Below, piece by piece: positions 1 through 12,055 of a DNA stretch of 64,000 nt. Numbering within the stretch: position 1 is the stretch's first letter; each line of letters starts with the position of its first letter. Made by a program: the position numbers and the translations under genes. The notes beneath the pieces are model-generated. The model did not search any database. It was not told the DNA's origin and saw nothing but the letters and a program-made list of their open reading frames with translations. The DNA comes from Maea johnstoni (Eukaryota > Annelida > Polychaeta > Spionida > Magelonidae). The DNA lies in the NCBI GenBank assembly GCA_963942565.1, contig OZ012690.1, positions 18,654,901-18,718,900 on the forward strand. The letters run 5' to 3'.

Positions 1-633
1 TCTAGCAGTCTTCCCTCTTCCTACTCACCAGAGAGAGATTTTTCCCTTGTTTCAGCTTAGTTTGGTGACAAGCAACCTTGATGCCACCTACATTCATAAT
101 AAGAAACTATAACCTGGATGTGAGAAGAGATCAAGTCATACTATAGACTAGTGGCTAGTCTAGACCCGACAGTGGTAAAATTGTCTAACCACACATTTAA
201 ATTCCCCAGTGATAGCTATCAGTATTTCAACTAGTCTGGCAAGGGCGACAGGAGTTGATAATTTACACTAACAGCAGTACCTCTTTATTACACTACTAGA
301 CTGGCTGGCAAGGTCAGAGGCACTGCCACCCTTATGAAACCAGGCTTCTGAAACAGGGTTCCCGAAATGAGCAATCCTAAATAAATAGGATTTTCTATTT
401 TCCAAAAGAGACCACATTTTATATTAAGAAATCAACCATAAACAAGCACTTACTAAGTGAAAATGTCTCTGTTTCTAATGCAGTGATGAAGCATTTATAC
501 TTATAAAGAGTACATTTCAATTATTTGCTTAGAATAGAATTTATTTTTACAAATTACTTGTCTGAAGCATTCAGAGGTCCTGATTTGCGATTTTCAATCA
601 TTTAGGTTTCTTGATATATGATTTCCAAGGGTC
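1..633. other. No gene seen
   Basis: AT-rich single-copy-looking sequence without a supported frame or repeat. Confidence 0.5.
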
Positions 634-778
634 TAAACCTCGTCATGTTGGTATTCATTAGCTGGCTCACACTGAATACTCTCAGATGAGTATCCATGTG
701 ACAGGGTTTCAGTCATTTTTTAGTTTTTTTGCAGAATTTTGCATTGGCCAAATTAGCCACCAGCAACATAAGGGTTAA
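634..778 (-). mobile_element. Family A MITE (TTAA), copy 1, partial
   Basis: The family body (TGTTGGTATTCATT, ACTCTCAGATGAGTA, GGGTTTCAGTCATTTTT, CCACCAGCA) ends in AAGGGTTAA. The other terminal part is missing. 'Minus' is arbitrary: the family is read as starting TTAACCCTTRTGCTGCTGG. Confidence 0.75.
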
Positions 779-883
779 GTGCAGGTTGTTTCTGCTATGA
801 CGTTGGTTTGGGTGATGAGAGAGATGTCTGGAACTGGCAGACACCCACATGTAGCCATTCCATCAAATTCCACAAAACCATTA

Positions 884-1095
884 TCAACCCTTCCAATGCT
901 GAGGCTACTTTAGTATAAAGCACAAAAACGTAAACATTTCTGAAAACCATCTAAACCCTACCATGTTGGTATTCATTGGATAGCTCTTACTGAGTACTCA
1001 GATGAGTACCCCATGTGCCAGGGTGTCAGTCATTTTTTAAGGTTTTTTGCACATTCTGTATTGGCCAAATTAGTTACCAGCAGCATAAGGGTTAC
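884..1095 (-). mobile_element. Family A MITE, copy 2
   Basis: Near full length, from CAACCCTTCCAATGCTGAGG to CAGCATAAGGGTTA. Family ends pair as TTAACCCTT...TGCTG in both directions, about 25-bp inverted repeats. TTAA at both edges suggests piggyBac-type target duplication. Confidence 0.8.
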
Positions 1096-1260
1096 GGCCT
1101 GTGTATTTTCAGCTTGGATTGCAGCTTCCTCATAATTTTATAAGGACAGACCGCTAATGCAATTCAAATAAGGTGCTACATTAAGTAAGGCAGATAGAAA
1201 ATAGTAGTTCTAGTAAAATAAAGAGCTATGTACTAATAATTCCTGATTAACCTGTAAATG

Positions 1261-1478
1261 CTTAAGAGTTGCTCCATCAGTTGTTGTCTGGATCTATGCA
1301 ACTTTTAAAAATAAGTTTCGAAGTGACAATGATTGTACAAAACATTTTGAGGAGTCAGCTGCTGGTAATGTCGTGATAAACATTTCTCCATCAAATATTT
1401 TGTCTTCTATGCTTTTGCCTAGAAGATTTCAACGTAATTGTCAGGCTGATTTTGGCCACTACAAGTGTTAATGGGTTA
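1261..1478 (-). mobile_element. Family B MITE (TTAA), copy 1
   Basis: The body has TTGTCTGGATC, ATTTCTCCATCAAATATTTT, TTTTGGC and GTGTTAATGGGTTAA. Family ends are TTAACCCATTAATGC and GCATTAATGGGTTAA, with an inner inverted pair around TTTGAAGGAGA and TCTCCTTCAAA. Confidence 0.75.
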
Positions 1479-1512
1479 AATCACTTGTCCTACCTACAAG
1501 GCAGGTAGACTT

Positions 1513-1730
1513 TTAACCCTTGTGTTGCTGGTGGCCAATTAGACCAATACAAAATGATGCAAAAAACCTGAAAAGTGGCTGAAACCCTGGCACATGGGTA
1601 TTCATATGAGAGTGAGAGTACTCGACAAGAGCTATCAATGAATACCAATATGACAGGGTTCAGATGGTTTTCAAAAATCTTTTGGTCTTTGTGCTCTGGA
1701 CAAAAGTAGCCTCAGCATTGGAAGGGTTAA
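1513..1730 (+). mobile_element. Family A MITE, copy 3
   Basis: Full length, 218 bp, with TTAA at both edges. It opens TTAACCCTTGTGTTGCTGGT and closes CATTGGAAGGGTTAA. No coding capacity. Confidence 0.85.
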
Positions 1731-2830
1731 TTTAGTTTTGAGTCCTAAAACATATACTATGAAAAGTTGAAAACAAACCTGTGTCCTTGAATATTTACCT
1801 AGGATTAAGGTGACCCCTGTACTAAGAGTAGGATTCTAAGGTGAAGGTTGTTTTTCTGTGTATTGTTTACCTGCGGACTCAACAGGTGTGTGTTAGGTTT
1901 ACTGCCTTTGTTTATCTGACCCACTCCAGCCTGTCACCAACCAAAGGAATGTATAAAGCATAATGACGCACCAGATTACCTGCCATAAGACTCATAACTA
2001 TTAACTACTGTTTATAACTTAGATCAAGATCAACCCCTATCTCTAAGCTACAAAACCCTGTTGCTACAGAACCATGAGCAAAGTGGGTTTGCAAAATCCT
2101 AAGAGTATTTTTTGTTGCAAACACAACAGGGTTTAGAGGAATTTGATGACCTTCCCTTAACCCTTGTGCTGGTGGTGGTTACTTCGACCAATACAAAATG
2201 GGTACTCAACTGAGAGTACTCAGGGGAGCTTTCCAATGAATACTAATGTGACAGGGTTAAGATGTTTTTCAAAGATCTTTGCGTCCTTGAGCTTTGGATG
2301 AAAGTAGCCTCAGCATTGGAAGGGTTATAATGCTGATTTTCATGCTAAGAATTGTCAGTTTCCTTTAGTCCACAAGGTAGACCTGTCAAACGAACCCCCC
2401 TCATACAAAGAAACCCCTTGCATGGATAACCTGTAGTATGTGTGCTAGCAACTATTTGATTGAGTGTTTCCTGCTATGCCAATGCTGCATGAAATAGGCG
2501 AGTAATATCCAACAGTGAATCTCCATTATGAGCAGGTGGAATGCAGGTAACAGGAAAAGTACAGGAAAGCACACCTGATCAGTCCAGCCTTCCTATCATA
2601 ATACCACTACATCATTAACCTCAATACTGAGGGCAGTTAGTTATCCCCTACCCCTTAATATAACACTTCCATGACTGAAGATATTAATCTCCACCTACCA
2701 TAAATTCTCAGAAATTTAGACCACCCTAAGAATTTGGGCCACTGTGCAAAATAATTCAAGGAAAACCTGGCCCACCTTTGCTCTATCGCTGGTCGTCATT
2801 AAGGGAAATATAGATTCAGTTGGGTTTTGA
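1731..2830. other. No gene seen apart from one MITE
   Basis: Outside family A copy 4, AT-rich sequence with no frame above noise. Confidence 0.5.
2157..2328 (+). mobile_element. Family A MITE, copy 4
   Basis: TTAACCCTTGTGCTGGTGG to GCATTGGAAGGGTTA. It is shorter than the full-length copies because the ATGATGCAAAAA section is lost. Confidence 0.8.
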
Positions 2831-2835
2831 CCAAT

Positions 2836-3169
2836 CAGGGCTCGACGCTAAGGGTGAACCTATGGCCCCAGGCCAGTAAAAATTCCCAAAAACAGTTTCG
2901 GGCCAGTAAAAAAAGACTTCAACTGGTCCTACAGGCCCAGTAAATATTTGGAGACATTCTTGTTAAAAAAGTTTCCCCCTGAGAATGTCCCCAAATGTTT
3001 TTGAAATAAATGAAGTTAAAATTTATAAAGTGGTGAATTTTATCCAATGTTCTTTCTTGTTATGTTAAAGAAAAAATGCAGGGCCAGTAAAAATTTTGCA
3101 GGACCAGTAGATGCTAGGTGTTACTGGTCCTACAGGGCCAGTATCATTTTGAGTTAGCGTTGAGGCCTG
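2836..3169 (+). mobile_element. CAG-ended MITE (family D), copy 1
   Basis: 334 bp with ends CAGGGCTCGACGCTAA and TTAGCGTTGAGGCCTG, flanked by CCAAT on both sides (2831-2835, 3170-3174). The interior has several GGGCCAGTAAAAA / TACTGGTCCT motifs. CAGGG ends with a 5-bp duplication resemble the hAT5 type; the superfamily is an inference. Confidence 0.8.
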
Positions 3170-4291
3170 CCAATGTTTCGGCTCCAAATATCTTTCAAAA
3201 AGTTCTCTGGTCAAATGTGACATACCTAACCTGTAATTTGGATAGTATGAATCAAACCTAGATATGGATACAAGTGCAACCAGCAGAGATAAGGTCACCA
3301 CTAAAATCCAGTCAGTTCATGAGAATGTCATAAAAGAAAGTGTACCTGGAAATTTTATGGAGGTTCTTAAGGTATCATGCTGGCAAACATATTAAAACCC
3401 CTATGTACTACATCTCTAGTGAAAAACATCCTCAGATAACCTTGAAAATAATCCAAGGTCAAACATTTATGACAAATTCATTAACATTTCACTGTAAAGC
3501 ATCAAGGTATTCTGAAAGAGATGGCTTTTGAGATATCTCGCAGATTATAAAGTTCATTCAGACGCAAACACATAGGGGTACTGTATTACTTTAAACATAT
3601 CAATCCTAATCTTTCTACAGCTTCCACTCAGACCAAATGTTTTTTCAATAGTTCCATTATTGTGAGTATAGAGCTTTTAATATTGTGAGTATACAGGTAT
3701 ATAAAGACATTTCTTTTCATTGTATAGCTATATCAACACTAAGGACTGCAGCGCCCTTTAGGTGTTCACAATAAGCTCAACCAGGGCCCTAGGAAGTTCT
3801 AACGATGTTGAATGAGGCCAAATGGCAAAATCCCAAAAATACACAGCAAAGAACTGTATTAATAATTTGAATATCAAAGGACTGAAAGGAAGGAGGGAAA
3901 CCATTACACTAAAATGGTCAACATACTTCAGAACTATTTATTATTCTACATGCACGTTTCTATATTCCTTGTGTAAAGATTTTGAATAATCTAATGCAAG
4001 TCTTGTGGCTATATACTTATCCTTTAATTGAACCAATAGGTTGAAAGGATGGAGCCAAAATGAATAAATAAATGGGTCAATGGACAATGGAGTGGCTTAG
4101 TATTGACAATTATATACTTGAGTTTATTTAGGACCCTATTCTGATAAATGTACTGAGTCTATCCATATGATTTTATCCCACTTATTAGTATTCTCTTTGA
4201 AAAAAGAATTTGAATGAAAAATGCACCAAGCATCGGATTAGGCATCTTTGATTTATTTGAACTTGGAATTTTTTTCATAAAATTAACACCT
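3170..4291. other. No gene seen
   Basis: AT-rich; the two short frames (3065-3301 minus, 3340-3531 plus) have no recognisable motif. Confidence 0.5.
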
Positions 4292-4506
4292 TTAACCCTT
4301 TGACTGCTGAGGCTACTTTCTTCCAAAGGACAAGGATGCAAAGATTTTTGAAAACCACCTAAACCCTGTAAAGTTGGTAATTCATTGGATAGCTCTCAAT
4401 GAGAACTCTGACAGATGAGCACCCATATGCCAGGATTTCAGTCATTTATCAGATTTTTCCCATCATTTTGTATTGGCTAAATTAGCTCCCAGCAGCATAT
4501 GGCTAA
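4292..4506 (-). mobile_element. Family A MITE, copy 5
   Basis: TTAACCCTTTGACTGCTGAG at one end and CAGCAGCATATGGCTAA, a decayed terminus, at the other. The body is recognisable but diverged. Confidence 0.75.
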
Positions 4507-4847
4507 ATAAGTAGAATAGCTGGGCCTTCTGGGAGTGAAAAGGTTAAAATCACAACAACATGCAACACAGGGTCTCGGCCAGAGTTTTAAATATGCCCCC
4601 CTAAAACAGCAATCACATAATTTCTGTCCATCCAGTTTTAGTTACTCAGCTAAGTACTTCAAATCCAGTACAGTACAACTAAACATACTTAATAGCCTAT
4701 TGAGTAAAAAAAGTGCAATTCACACTTCAGTTGTGTCTTAGATGGTTTGTTAGAAAAAGACACACGGTCACTGCTCCCAAAAAGTTATAATTGAAAATTC
4801 CTCGTAGAATTTTTTGCCTGTCTAAAAAGGTTATCAGAAAAATGTCT

Positions 4848-4854
4848 CCCCCCC

Positions 4855-4885
<31 letters not shown>

Positions 4886-4901
4886 AAAAAAAAAAAAAAA
4901 A
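4848..4901. repeat. C(28)A(26) homopolymer junction
   Basis: 28 C residues run directly into 26 A residues. Confidence 0.95.
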
Positions 4902-5081
4902 CACTGGACAGGACCCGGCAGTCTCTAAATTGTGAAACAGGAATAGGGAGACTGGTCCAAAATATCAACCTCACAATCTGTAAGTGGAGACTGTTCAAGT
5001 TGTGATTGAAATAAAACTCAAATCTAGAAATTGGAGAAGAGGAGAGGGAGAATACCAGCAAAACAAGCTTTTTATGCAGCC

Positions 5082-5330
5082 ATATTTATGGAGATAACAA
5101 ACCTGCTGTCTTGCTAATGCAAGGTAAATATTCCCCCAAAAACATACCTGTAATATCAGTACAAACCATACCTGTCAACTACCCCAAGTAATGAAAAACC
5201 ATTATGACGCACCAGATTACCTAAGTCATATTTATGGAGATAAAAAACTTGTGGTCTTGCTAATGCAAGGTAAATATTCATAAAAAACATGACTGTAATA
5301 ATGATATCAGTATAAACTCCAAAAACAACC
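5082..5330. repeat. Tandem duplication, about 145-bp period
   Basis: CATATTTATGGAGATAACAA, CTTGCTAATGCAAGGTAAAT and AACATACCTGTAAT recur as CATATTTATGGAGATAAAAA, CTTGCTAATGCAAGGTAAAT and AACATGACTGTAAT 145 bases later. Confidence 0.8.
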
Positions 5331-5460
5331 TCGTTCCGAATATATAGCAAAAGGTGCTTGAAAATATTTATTTAACAGTAAGTGCCTACTTTGTAGAAAT
5401 GAAAAACTGGCTTGCATCAACAGTATAAAGGACTAACCTTGTCAAGTGCTTTGTTTGTGT

Positions 5461-5918
5461 GATAAAGGTGCAGTCTCTTGTTGTGGAGGTAAAACAGGTA
5501 CTACCAATGAAAACCACAAAGATGTAGTTCCAGCAGGTACAGAATCTCTATTGCGATAAAGATGCAGTCTTTTCTGGTACAGGTAAAACAGGTACTACCA
5601 ATGAAAACCACAAAGATGTAGTTCCAGCAGGTACAGAATCTCTATTGCGATAAAGATGCAGTCTTTTCTGGTACAGGTAAAACAGGTACTTACGATGTAA
5701 ACCACAAAGATGTAGTTCCAGCAGGTACAGAATCTCTATTGCGATAAAGATGCAGTCTTTTCTGGTACAGATAAAACAGGTACTTACGATGTAAACCACA
5801 AAGATGTAGTTCCAGCAGGTACAGAATCTCTATCGGGATAAAGATGCAGTCTCTTCTAGTACAGGTAAAACAAGTACTTACAATGTAAACCACAAAGATG
5901 TAGTTCCAGCAGGTACAA
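5461..5918. repeat. 94-bp minisatellite, five copies
   Basis: Units begin GATAAAGATGCAGTCTTTTC at 5461, 5555, 5649, 5743 and 5837, with CCACAAAGATGTAGTTCCAG and CAGGTACAGAATCTCTATTG inside. Copies 2 and 3 are almost identical; copies 1 and 5 are the most diverged. 94 is not a multiple of 3, so open frames across it (either strand) shift each unit and are by-products. Looser GTACAGGTAA repeats continue to about 6080. Confidence 0.92.
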
Positions 5919-5935
5919 ACACTGTTCAGTTAAAG

Positions 5936-6897
5936 ACTTCAAGTACAGGTAACTGAACTAACAATGGTTTAACAATAATGATGCTGCGCAATGCGTAATT
6001 CAGGTACAGGAAACAGCTACTGATGGTTTAACGACTAAGACGTAAATGCTGCAGGTATGTGGTGCGTTCTGGTAGAGGTAACATGAGTAACAACAACTCT
6101 TACATGGGGATGAGGGTCCGTGGTGCGTCAAAACACCATCTGCCCGTCAAGGTACGGCGACCTAGTTATGTTACACCTGACGGGCCCAGAGGGCTGGTGA
6201 GAGGTTTATTGTTAAGAGATGGTAAAAGCAAGGTGCGATTGGGAACAGTATACAAACATGTATGCTAACATAGTACTTGGTTGGAGGGTTGAACTGAAAT
6301 GCCCCTCTTTCATTACAATATTATCATTTTTTAACCCTTGCATCACCTATACTACTTACGATATTGTGGTGGTTAAAACTACATTGTTGCAAACCTGCAC
6401 ATTAACTTATTTTTCTCACACACTTTCCTAATTAGCACCAAGTAATCACTACAAAAAATGTTCTTTTTCCTACTATTAAAGTTTTATGAAAAAACTGACA
6501 AAGCAGATTAGTAGTTGTCCATACGTTGTAAAATAACTACCAGCGATAGATCAAGGGTGGTCCATATTTCCCAATATTTATTTTGCAAAATAACTATAGT
6601 GGCCAAAATTCCTAGGGTGGTCTAAATTTCCAAGAATGTACGGTACAATTTATTTTCTTCCCCTGTAAATCCATGCCTGACTTTGTTTGTGTGTATTTCT
6701 GTCTTCGCCTTTGTGGTCAGTGATCACAGATTAGATCAGCTATGTAGTGGTTACCCGAGCAGCGTACAATGGAGCTAGTCATGTAGAGCTAGGAATTTAC
6801 GCAGGTGAAGTCTGGACTTCCACCTGAACAGCCACAAAGAACGGTTGGTGTTAGGCACTGTTAGCACAGAAGTAAACTGAACCCATTCTCGGTTACA
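5936..6897. other. No supported gene; one odd short frame
   Basis: A 69-codon plus-strand frame at 6059-6268 is rich in Arg/Lys/Gly and follows the minisatellite. It resembles nothing I know and probably arises from degenerate GTACAGGTAA repeats. Confidence 0.4.
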
Positions 6898-7099
6898 ACT
6901 AGTGTCGTCTGGACCAGTAATACTTTTGACGATAATCCTAAAATTAAGTTTACAATCACAAAATATTTGAAGGAGAGTTGTAGGTTTGGTTGAGATCAAC
7001 ATTTCTCCTTCAAATATTTTCTGATATTTGCTCTTTTGAGGGCGATAAAATCAAAATAGTCAGGACGTTTTTCGGAGCTACAGACATGAATGGGTTAAG
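6898..7099 (-). mobile_element. Family B MITE, copy 2
   Basis: GTCGTCTGGACCAGTAATAC, then AATATTTGAAGGAGAGTTGT and TTCTCCTTCAAATATTTTC, ending ATGAATGGGTTAA. The first terminus is missing. Confidence 0.7.
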
Positions 7100-8384
7100 G
7101 AGAAGGCAACAAGTAGGCACTATTTCACTAGGCGCAGCTGTACTCACAATGCGACCATCTGTATGGCACACTCAGCACTAAGCCTACACATAAACCTGTG
7201 GAACGAACCAATGGAAAAGATGATTTATTTGAAGGTATATAGGCAATCCTTTGTTGAAGTTTGGATTTATGGACTGCTGCTGGTTGAAAAGGACCAGTCC
7301 AGACAAAACTCTTCTTTTCAAATATAAAAACAAAAGGTTTTGTGTAGAGTTGTTCAAGCATCATATTTAGTGGTTTATGAGAGCTGAGAGAAAGAATGAA
7401 GGAGCAGAAGCAAAGCCTGAGAATCTGAAAAAGACCCTCTTGGAATTTCCCAATTAATAACTGGAAACCAAAAGAAATACCCTATAAATTGTTTTGATGC
7501 TAGTGTTGTACATATTGTTCTATTACCGTATATTGGTTTTGAAAATAATATTGGTTTGATGCTGTTTCAATAAACAATGGTTCTCTTTAATATTGGTTCT
7601 TTTAAAAAATGATTATGCTACATTCAATAGATGGTAAGGGGCTGACTCATATGTTTCTCTGGGCAAAATTTTAGTTGTCTTAGAAGGATACATATGTTTC
7701 TCTTGGATGAAGGAAAAAATCTACTGCCCTAGCCAGAGTTCAATTCTTTACTCCAGGATCTAGGAGTAAAACTATTTGAACTCTGGCTAAATTCTAAATT
7801 GTCCTCAGACATCCTGTAGTCACAAACAAACCAGTTATGCACCTTCAGCAAATAAACTTTCGGGTCAAAAGAAAACCTGTGAACGAATAAATAGACAAGA
7901 TAAATGATACATAAATGAAAGAATAAATAAATAAATGAAAGAATGAACAAATAAATGAAAGATTAATGAATAAATCCTTAAATAAATAAATAAATAAATA
8001 ATCAAATAAATAAATAAAAGGATAAATCAAAAGAATAAATCATATTAAAAGTGCAATTTTTATTGGTCTCATCATAATTCCCCTATAGATATCCTGTACC
8101 ATTTGATCCCACCCACATTGTAATTACCCTCCTGTATGAGTCGCATACCAATAGCGCTATTTACCTATCCGGTCAGTAATTGGTCAGTAATTGTGAACAT
8201 TTAGAATGCTGGACATCATGTGCCTGGTAGCATCTGTACCCTGAGTCATGACCTTTGACCTCCAGCACACAATGTGCTGCACCACAATAACAGCAGGGGA
8301 GGTGGAATGGACAAGCTTAGGCCTTTTGCCGGGATTGTTATTTGTGACAGGGGATTCATAAATTTGCCTACATATGTCTTCTAA
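7100..8384. other. No gene seen; AT microsatellite at the right
   Basis: AT-rich DNA ending in the AAAT microsatellite at 7886-8040. Confidence 0.5.
7886..8040. repeat. Degenerate AAAT/AATA microsatellite
   Basis: About 155 bases of AATAAATAAAT with interspersed GAAAG and GATAAAT units. Confidence 0.85.
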
Positions 8385-8610
8385 GGCCAAGAAAAGAAAT
8401 ATTGTTTGTTTCCTGTAACATTCTGAAATAAAATAGGGTAGGTAGGTCGGTAAAAAAAAAATTCATTATTTTTTTGGTCAGAAATGTGTTTTATGCATGT
8501 TTTACATTTATTGGGAGTTGGGAGGGCGGAAAAAACTTTAAGGTAGGGATTTTTTAGAATAAAAACTTGTTAGGGTAGGGTTACACGAAACAAACAACTT
8601 TTTTTAGGCC
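8385..8610 (-). mobile_element. PIF/Harbinger-type MITE (family C), copy 1
   Basis: 226 bp with GGCC at both edges and TAA on both sides (8382-8384, 8611-8613). Termini are GGCC..AAGAAAAGAAATATT with TTTCCTGTAAC and, inverted, TTTTTTAGGCC. A 3-bp TTA/TAA duplication is the PIF/Harbinger signature. Confidence 0.78.
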
Positions 8611-8776
8611 TAATATTTGTAACAGCAGATACAAGGTAGACTTAAGCATTTTTTTCTCTGTTATCTATCCTGAAAAGTATACCAACCTATAACTGAATTC
8701 ACCCTGGTTTAGTTCTACACTTGCTCACCAGGTGGCCACAGGGAGATGGTTCCAATTCATGGTTCTAGCTTAAGTG

Positions 8777-9105
8777 TAGTGCTGGGAATCATTGAATTTC
8801 AGCTTGATTAATCATTCAAATTTTCAATTGATTTATCAATTGTAATCAATCAATGATAATAAGCCCACTTGCCAGTGTCTGCTATATGGCTGATCACCCT
8901 TAAATTTTGAATGATGAATGGTCATATTAATAGCTCATGTTTATTACAGTAATCATAATATTTTATGCATGGATTTCATGGTAAATGAGGCCCCCTTTGA
9001 CCATGTGAGAAGAGAATATAATCAAAAACAATCCATCTTTTGTTTTTAATGTTCAATCGATCAGAAATGATCACTTGATTATATCGATTAATCGTCCGAG
9101 CACTA
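8777..9105 (+). mobile_element. hAT-type MITE
   Basis: Ends TAGTGCTGGGAATCATTG and GATTAATCGTCCGAGCACTA form short inverted repeats. The flanks CTTAAGTG and CTTACGTG agree at 7 of 8 bases, an 8-bp duplication as in hAT. A related fragment lies at about 18752-18880. Confidence 0.68.
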
Positions 9106-9407
9106 CTTACGTGGGTGACCGCATTTAAAGGCTACCCAGTACCCACCCACAGTGGCGTGTGTGTGTGTATTATTGTAGCATCCAGGCTTAGATAATAGGC
9201 TGCGCAATGGGCCATCTAACTGTAACAATAACACTATCAATACCAGACATTCCTCCCGTCAGCCATGGATGAGGGCTGATTAAATAACACTGTGACTGAT
9301 ACCACTGATGCTGACACCGCGGTTACCATTCACATTGTACAGACAGCTAGTAACCAGTTCAGCTAGTCTAGCTACTCGGCTTTACTGTAGTTGAATACAT
9401 GTAGTTG

Positions 9408-9556
9408 GGAAAATATTTTATGTTAATAAAAAAATTATCAACAACTCTCGTTCAAATATTTTGTAAAAATCGTTTTTAATTCCAAGGTTATTATTAAAAG
9501 TATCATAAGTCCAGACAACATTTTCTAGAGGAACTTGAAGCATGAATGGGTTAAGA
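9408..9556 (+). mobile_element. Family B MITE, copy 3, left-truncated
   Basis: ACAACTCTCGTTCAAATATT, AAAAGTATCATAAGTCCAGA and GCATGAATGGGTTAA mark the right half of the family. Confidence 0.7.
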
Positions 9557-9797
9557 AATGGTGGTGGCATTCCCTTTTTACTTAGGTTCATCTCCAGATA
9601 TAGGTGAGTGTTAAACCTGCATTGGCAGAAAGAGCTATTTCACTGTTTGAAATGAACTATGTAACTTGCTCTGATGCTTGGCATAATTCCAATTCCCAAT
9701 GTTTTCCATGTCCAATACCAAGAGTTACGAGAACCCTTGAATGAAGTATTGGTAGAGGGTAAGTCAAGGTGACCAGTGAGAAGGGTGCGTGCTGAAA

Positions 9798-9962
9798 TTA
9801 ACCCTTCCACAGCTACTGTACTTATGTCAAAAGCACAAGGATGCAGAGACTTTTAAGAAAACATCTAAACCCTGTCATGTTGGTATTCATTGGATAGCTC
9901 TTGCCGAGTACTCTCAGATAAGTACCCATGTGCCAGGGTTTCAGTCAATTTTCAATTTTTGT
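9798..9962 (-). mobile_element. Family A MITE, copy 6, truncated
   Basis: Begins TTAACCCTTCCACAGCTAC and follows the family through CCAGGGTTTCAGTCA, then breaks off. The TTGGCCAAATTAG end is absent. Confidence 0.75.
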
Positions 9963-10273
9963 ACGCTTGGCCCTATGGTTATTTGTCTGCGGCAACCAAT
10001 CCATGTTCTCTTCATCTAAGAGATGATACAAGGCACATACCCTTCTAAACATCATAAACTGCATCAATAATGCACAAAACATAAATTACATCTGAATATT
10101 TTATCCCTACGAGATCGCTGAATGCCAATCAGTCTGACATTGAGTGCTGAACTCAGACCTCCACATCTGAGGTCTTCTATACTATCAGCTTATACACCCA
10201 GGTTCATTGCTCGAACTCCTTATCATGAGACACACTCCAGAATACAAATCAGCATAGCATACTCCTATACAAT

Positions 10274-10504
10274 TTAACCCATTAATACTAGCAGCGACCA
10301 AAACAAGCCTGACATTTAAGCTTAAATCTTTCAAGCAAAAGCATATTTGGAAAAATATTTGAAAGAGAAATGTTACTCAGAACACCACCAACAACTCTTC
10401 CTCAAATTATTTGCAAAAGCATTCTACATTTTCAAGCAATAGACAAACGTATCAAAGATACAGACGACAGTTACAAGGGGAAATCGTAAGCATTGATGAG
10501 TTAA
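10274..10504 (+). mobile_element. Family B MITE, copy 4
   Basis: Full length: TTAACCCATTAATACTAGCA to GCATTGATGAGTTAA. Its right TTAA is shared with the next copy. Confidence 0.8.
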
Positions 10505-10700
10505 CCCATTCATGCCTGCACGGCTCAGAAGTGCCTATTTTAAGGGTATCATTCTAATATAAGCACAGTTTGGAAACTATTTGTAGGAGAAATGATCATT
10601 GCAACAAAACCCAGAATTCTCACACAAGTATTTTTTGAAATTAGGCTTTATTACCATCAGTAGACATTTCAGCCATTCCAATGTGTTTTTGTAAGTGCCT
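10501..10700 (+). mobile_element. Family B MITE, copy 5, partial
   Basis: TTAACCCATTCATGCCTGCA opens it, followed by GGAGAAATGATCATTGC. The right terminus is not found. It abuts copy 4 head to tail at a shared TTAA. Confidence 0.65.
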
Positions 10701-10719
10701 CAAAATAGTTACTATGCAG

Positions 10720-11050
10720 GGGTGTCCATCTGTTGCATTGTCAACCAGCGTGCATACCAGTCTACAAAACATGCAACAAGCCAAATCCAACTAGCACAGT
10801 TAAACTCGTCAAAATCTCGGACAGCTGAATGGTGGGCTTAGGCTTCAGTTACTTCCTGTACTTGTTATTTTTGACACAGATGTGTCAATTTCACAAATTA
10901 TCGTCAATTCATTGGCCCTGGAATTCATTATTGTATGGAGATGCAGATAATAGTGCCACATAGTGAACATTTATGAAGTAAATTGTCACATGTGATGATG
11001 TTGGCAATGGCCACTAAAATTCTGTGCTCCAGGACTGCTTGTCTGTGCTC
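10720..11050. repeat. CAGGGGTGTCC dispersed repeat, copy 1
   Basis: CTATGCAGGGGTGTCCATCT at one end and GGCCACTAAAATTCTGTGCT, CCAGGACTGCTTGTCTGTGC at the other. A shorter version occurs at 19470-19550. Confidence 0.45.
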
Positions 11051-11059
11051 AAGGATTTA

Positions 11060-11322
11060 GGCCTAAAAAGTTGTTTGTTTCCTGTAACCCTACCCTAACA
11101 AGTTTTTATTCAAAAAAAAAAATCCCTACCCGACCCTAAATTTTCTTCTGCCCCCCCCCCCCCCCCCCCCCTAACTCCCAATCGATGTAAAACATGCATA
11201 AAACACACATTTTTGACCAAAAATCCAAATTTTTAATCCAAAAAAAAATAATCTTTTACCGACCTACCAATCCTATTCTTGTTCCGACCGTTACAGGAAA
11301 CAAACAAACAAAATTCTAGGTC
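11060..11322 (+). mobile_element. PIF/Harbinger-type MITE, copy 2
   Basis: Opens TTAGGCCTAAAAAG with TTTGTTTCCTGTAACCC and closes GTTACAGGAAACAAAC with TCTAGGTCTAA. It carries an internal run of about 22 C (11150-11171). The flanks TTA and TAA no longer match exactly. Confidence 0.78.
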
Positions 11323-12055
11323 TAATAAACTTGTACACCCCAGCAATAGGGCCCTACGACACCAAGTAGAATAGGCTCCTAGTTCCTAAAACTTCGACAT
11401 TCACTTCTGTGTTGACCAGTGTGGTGAAGTACCAGGTATGGTAGATAGATGGCACCACCTGACCCTGACCTCTAGAGTTTCTTACTCTACTCTCTTGGTG
11501 AGGTGTGTAAATTTAATTGACCACTGACTATTTGGTGCCTGGTAAGAGAAAAAAAAGATGACAGAAAATACAAAAAACAGCCTAGAAATCTAGGCTAGAC
11601 GCCAAGCTGTTTATCAAACTATAGGCTCATCTAACTCAGCTTGGGAAGCTGGAGATGCCATTACCGAGATGACTTCATGAATCCAATATCTCCCTGATTG
11701 ATGCCCACCCCATATACCCGACCCAATCAAACCCTCATTTCAGAGCGAGACACCCAGCCTGGCTGTAATCACTAGAAGAAACACCTTTGTGCGGCATCCA
11801 ATACACACACACCTGTTATTTATTATACAGCATGTGATCGCATAGGGACATCGCGCTTATTGATGAACTGAGGTTTTCCTTACAGTGATATTGGATTGGC
11901 GCTGAGATGGGGCTGGTTGATCATTATTCGGACCTGGGAGCATGATAATGGGAAAGTAATGGGGTTGTGTGTAGTAGATATTGGAAGGTGGGGATCACAA
12001 ACGTGAGGTGATACATACAGCATTATAAGGGGAAACTAGAGAGAATCTCTACATC
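11323..12055. other. No gene seen
   Basis: Unassigned sequence between two MITEs. Confidence 0.5.

Noticed and set aside
5548-5893. Repeated minus-strand frames of 83 and 67 codons
   Set aside because: By-products of the 94-bp minisatellite; the period is not a multiple of three.
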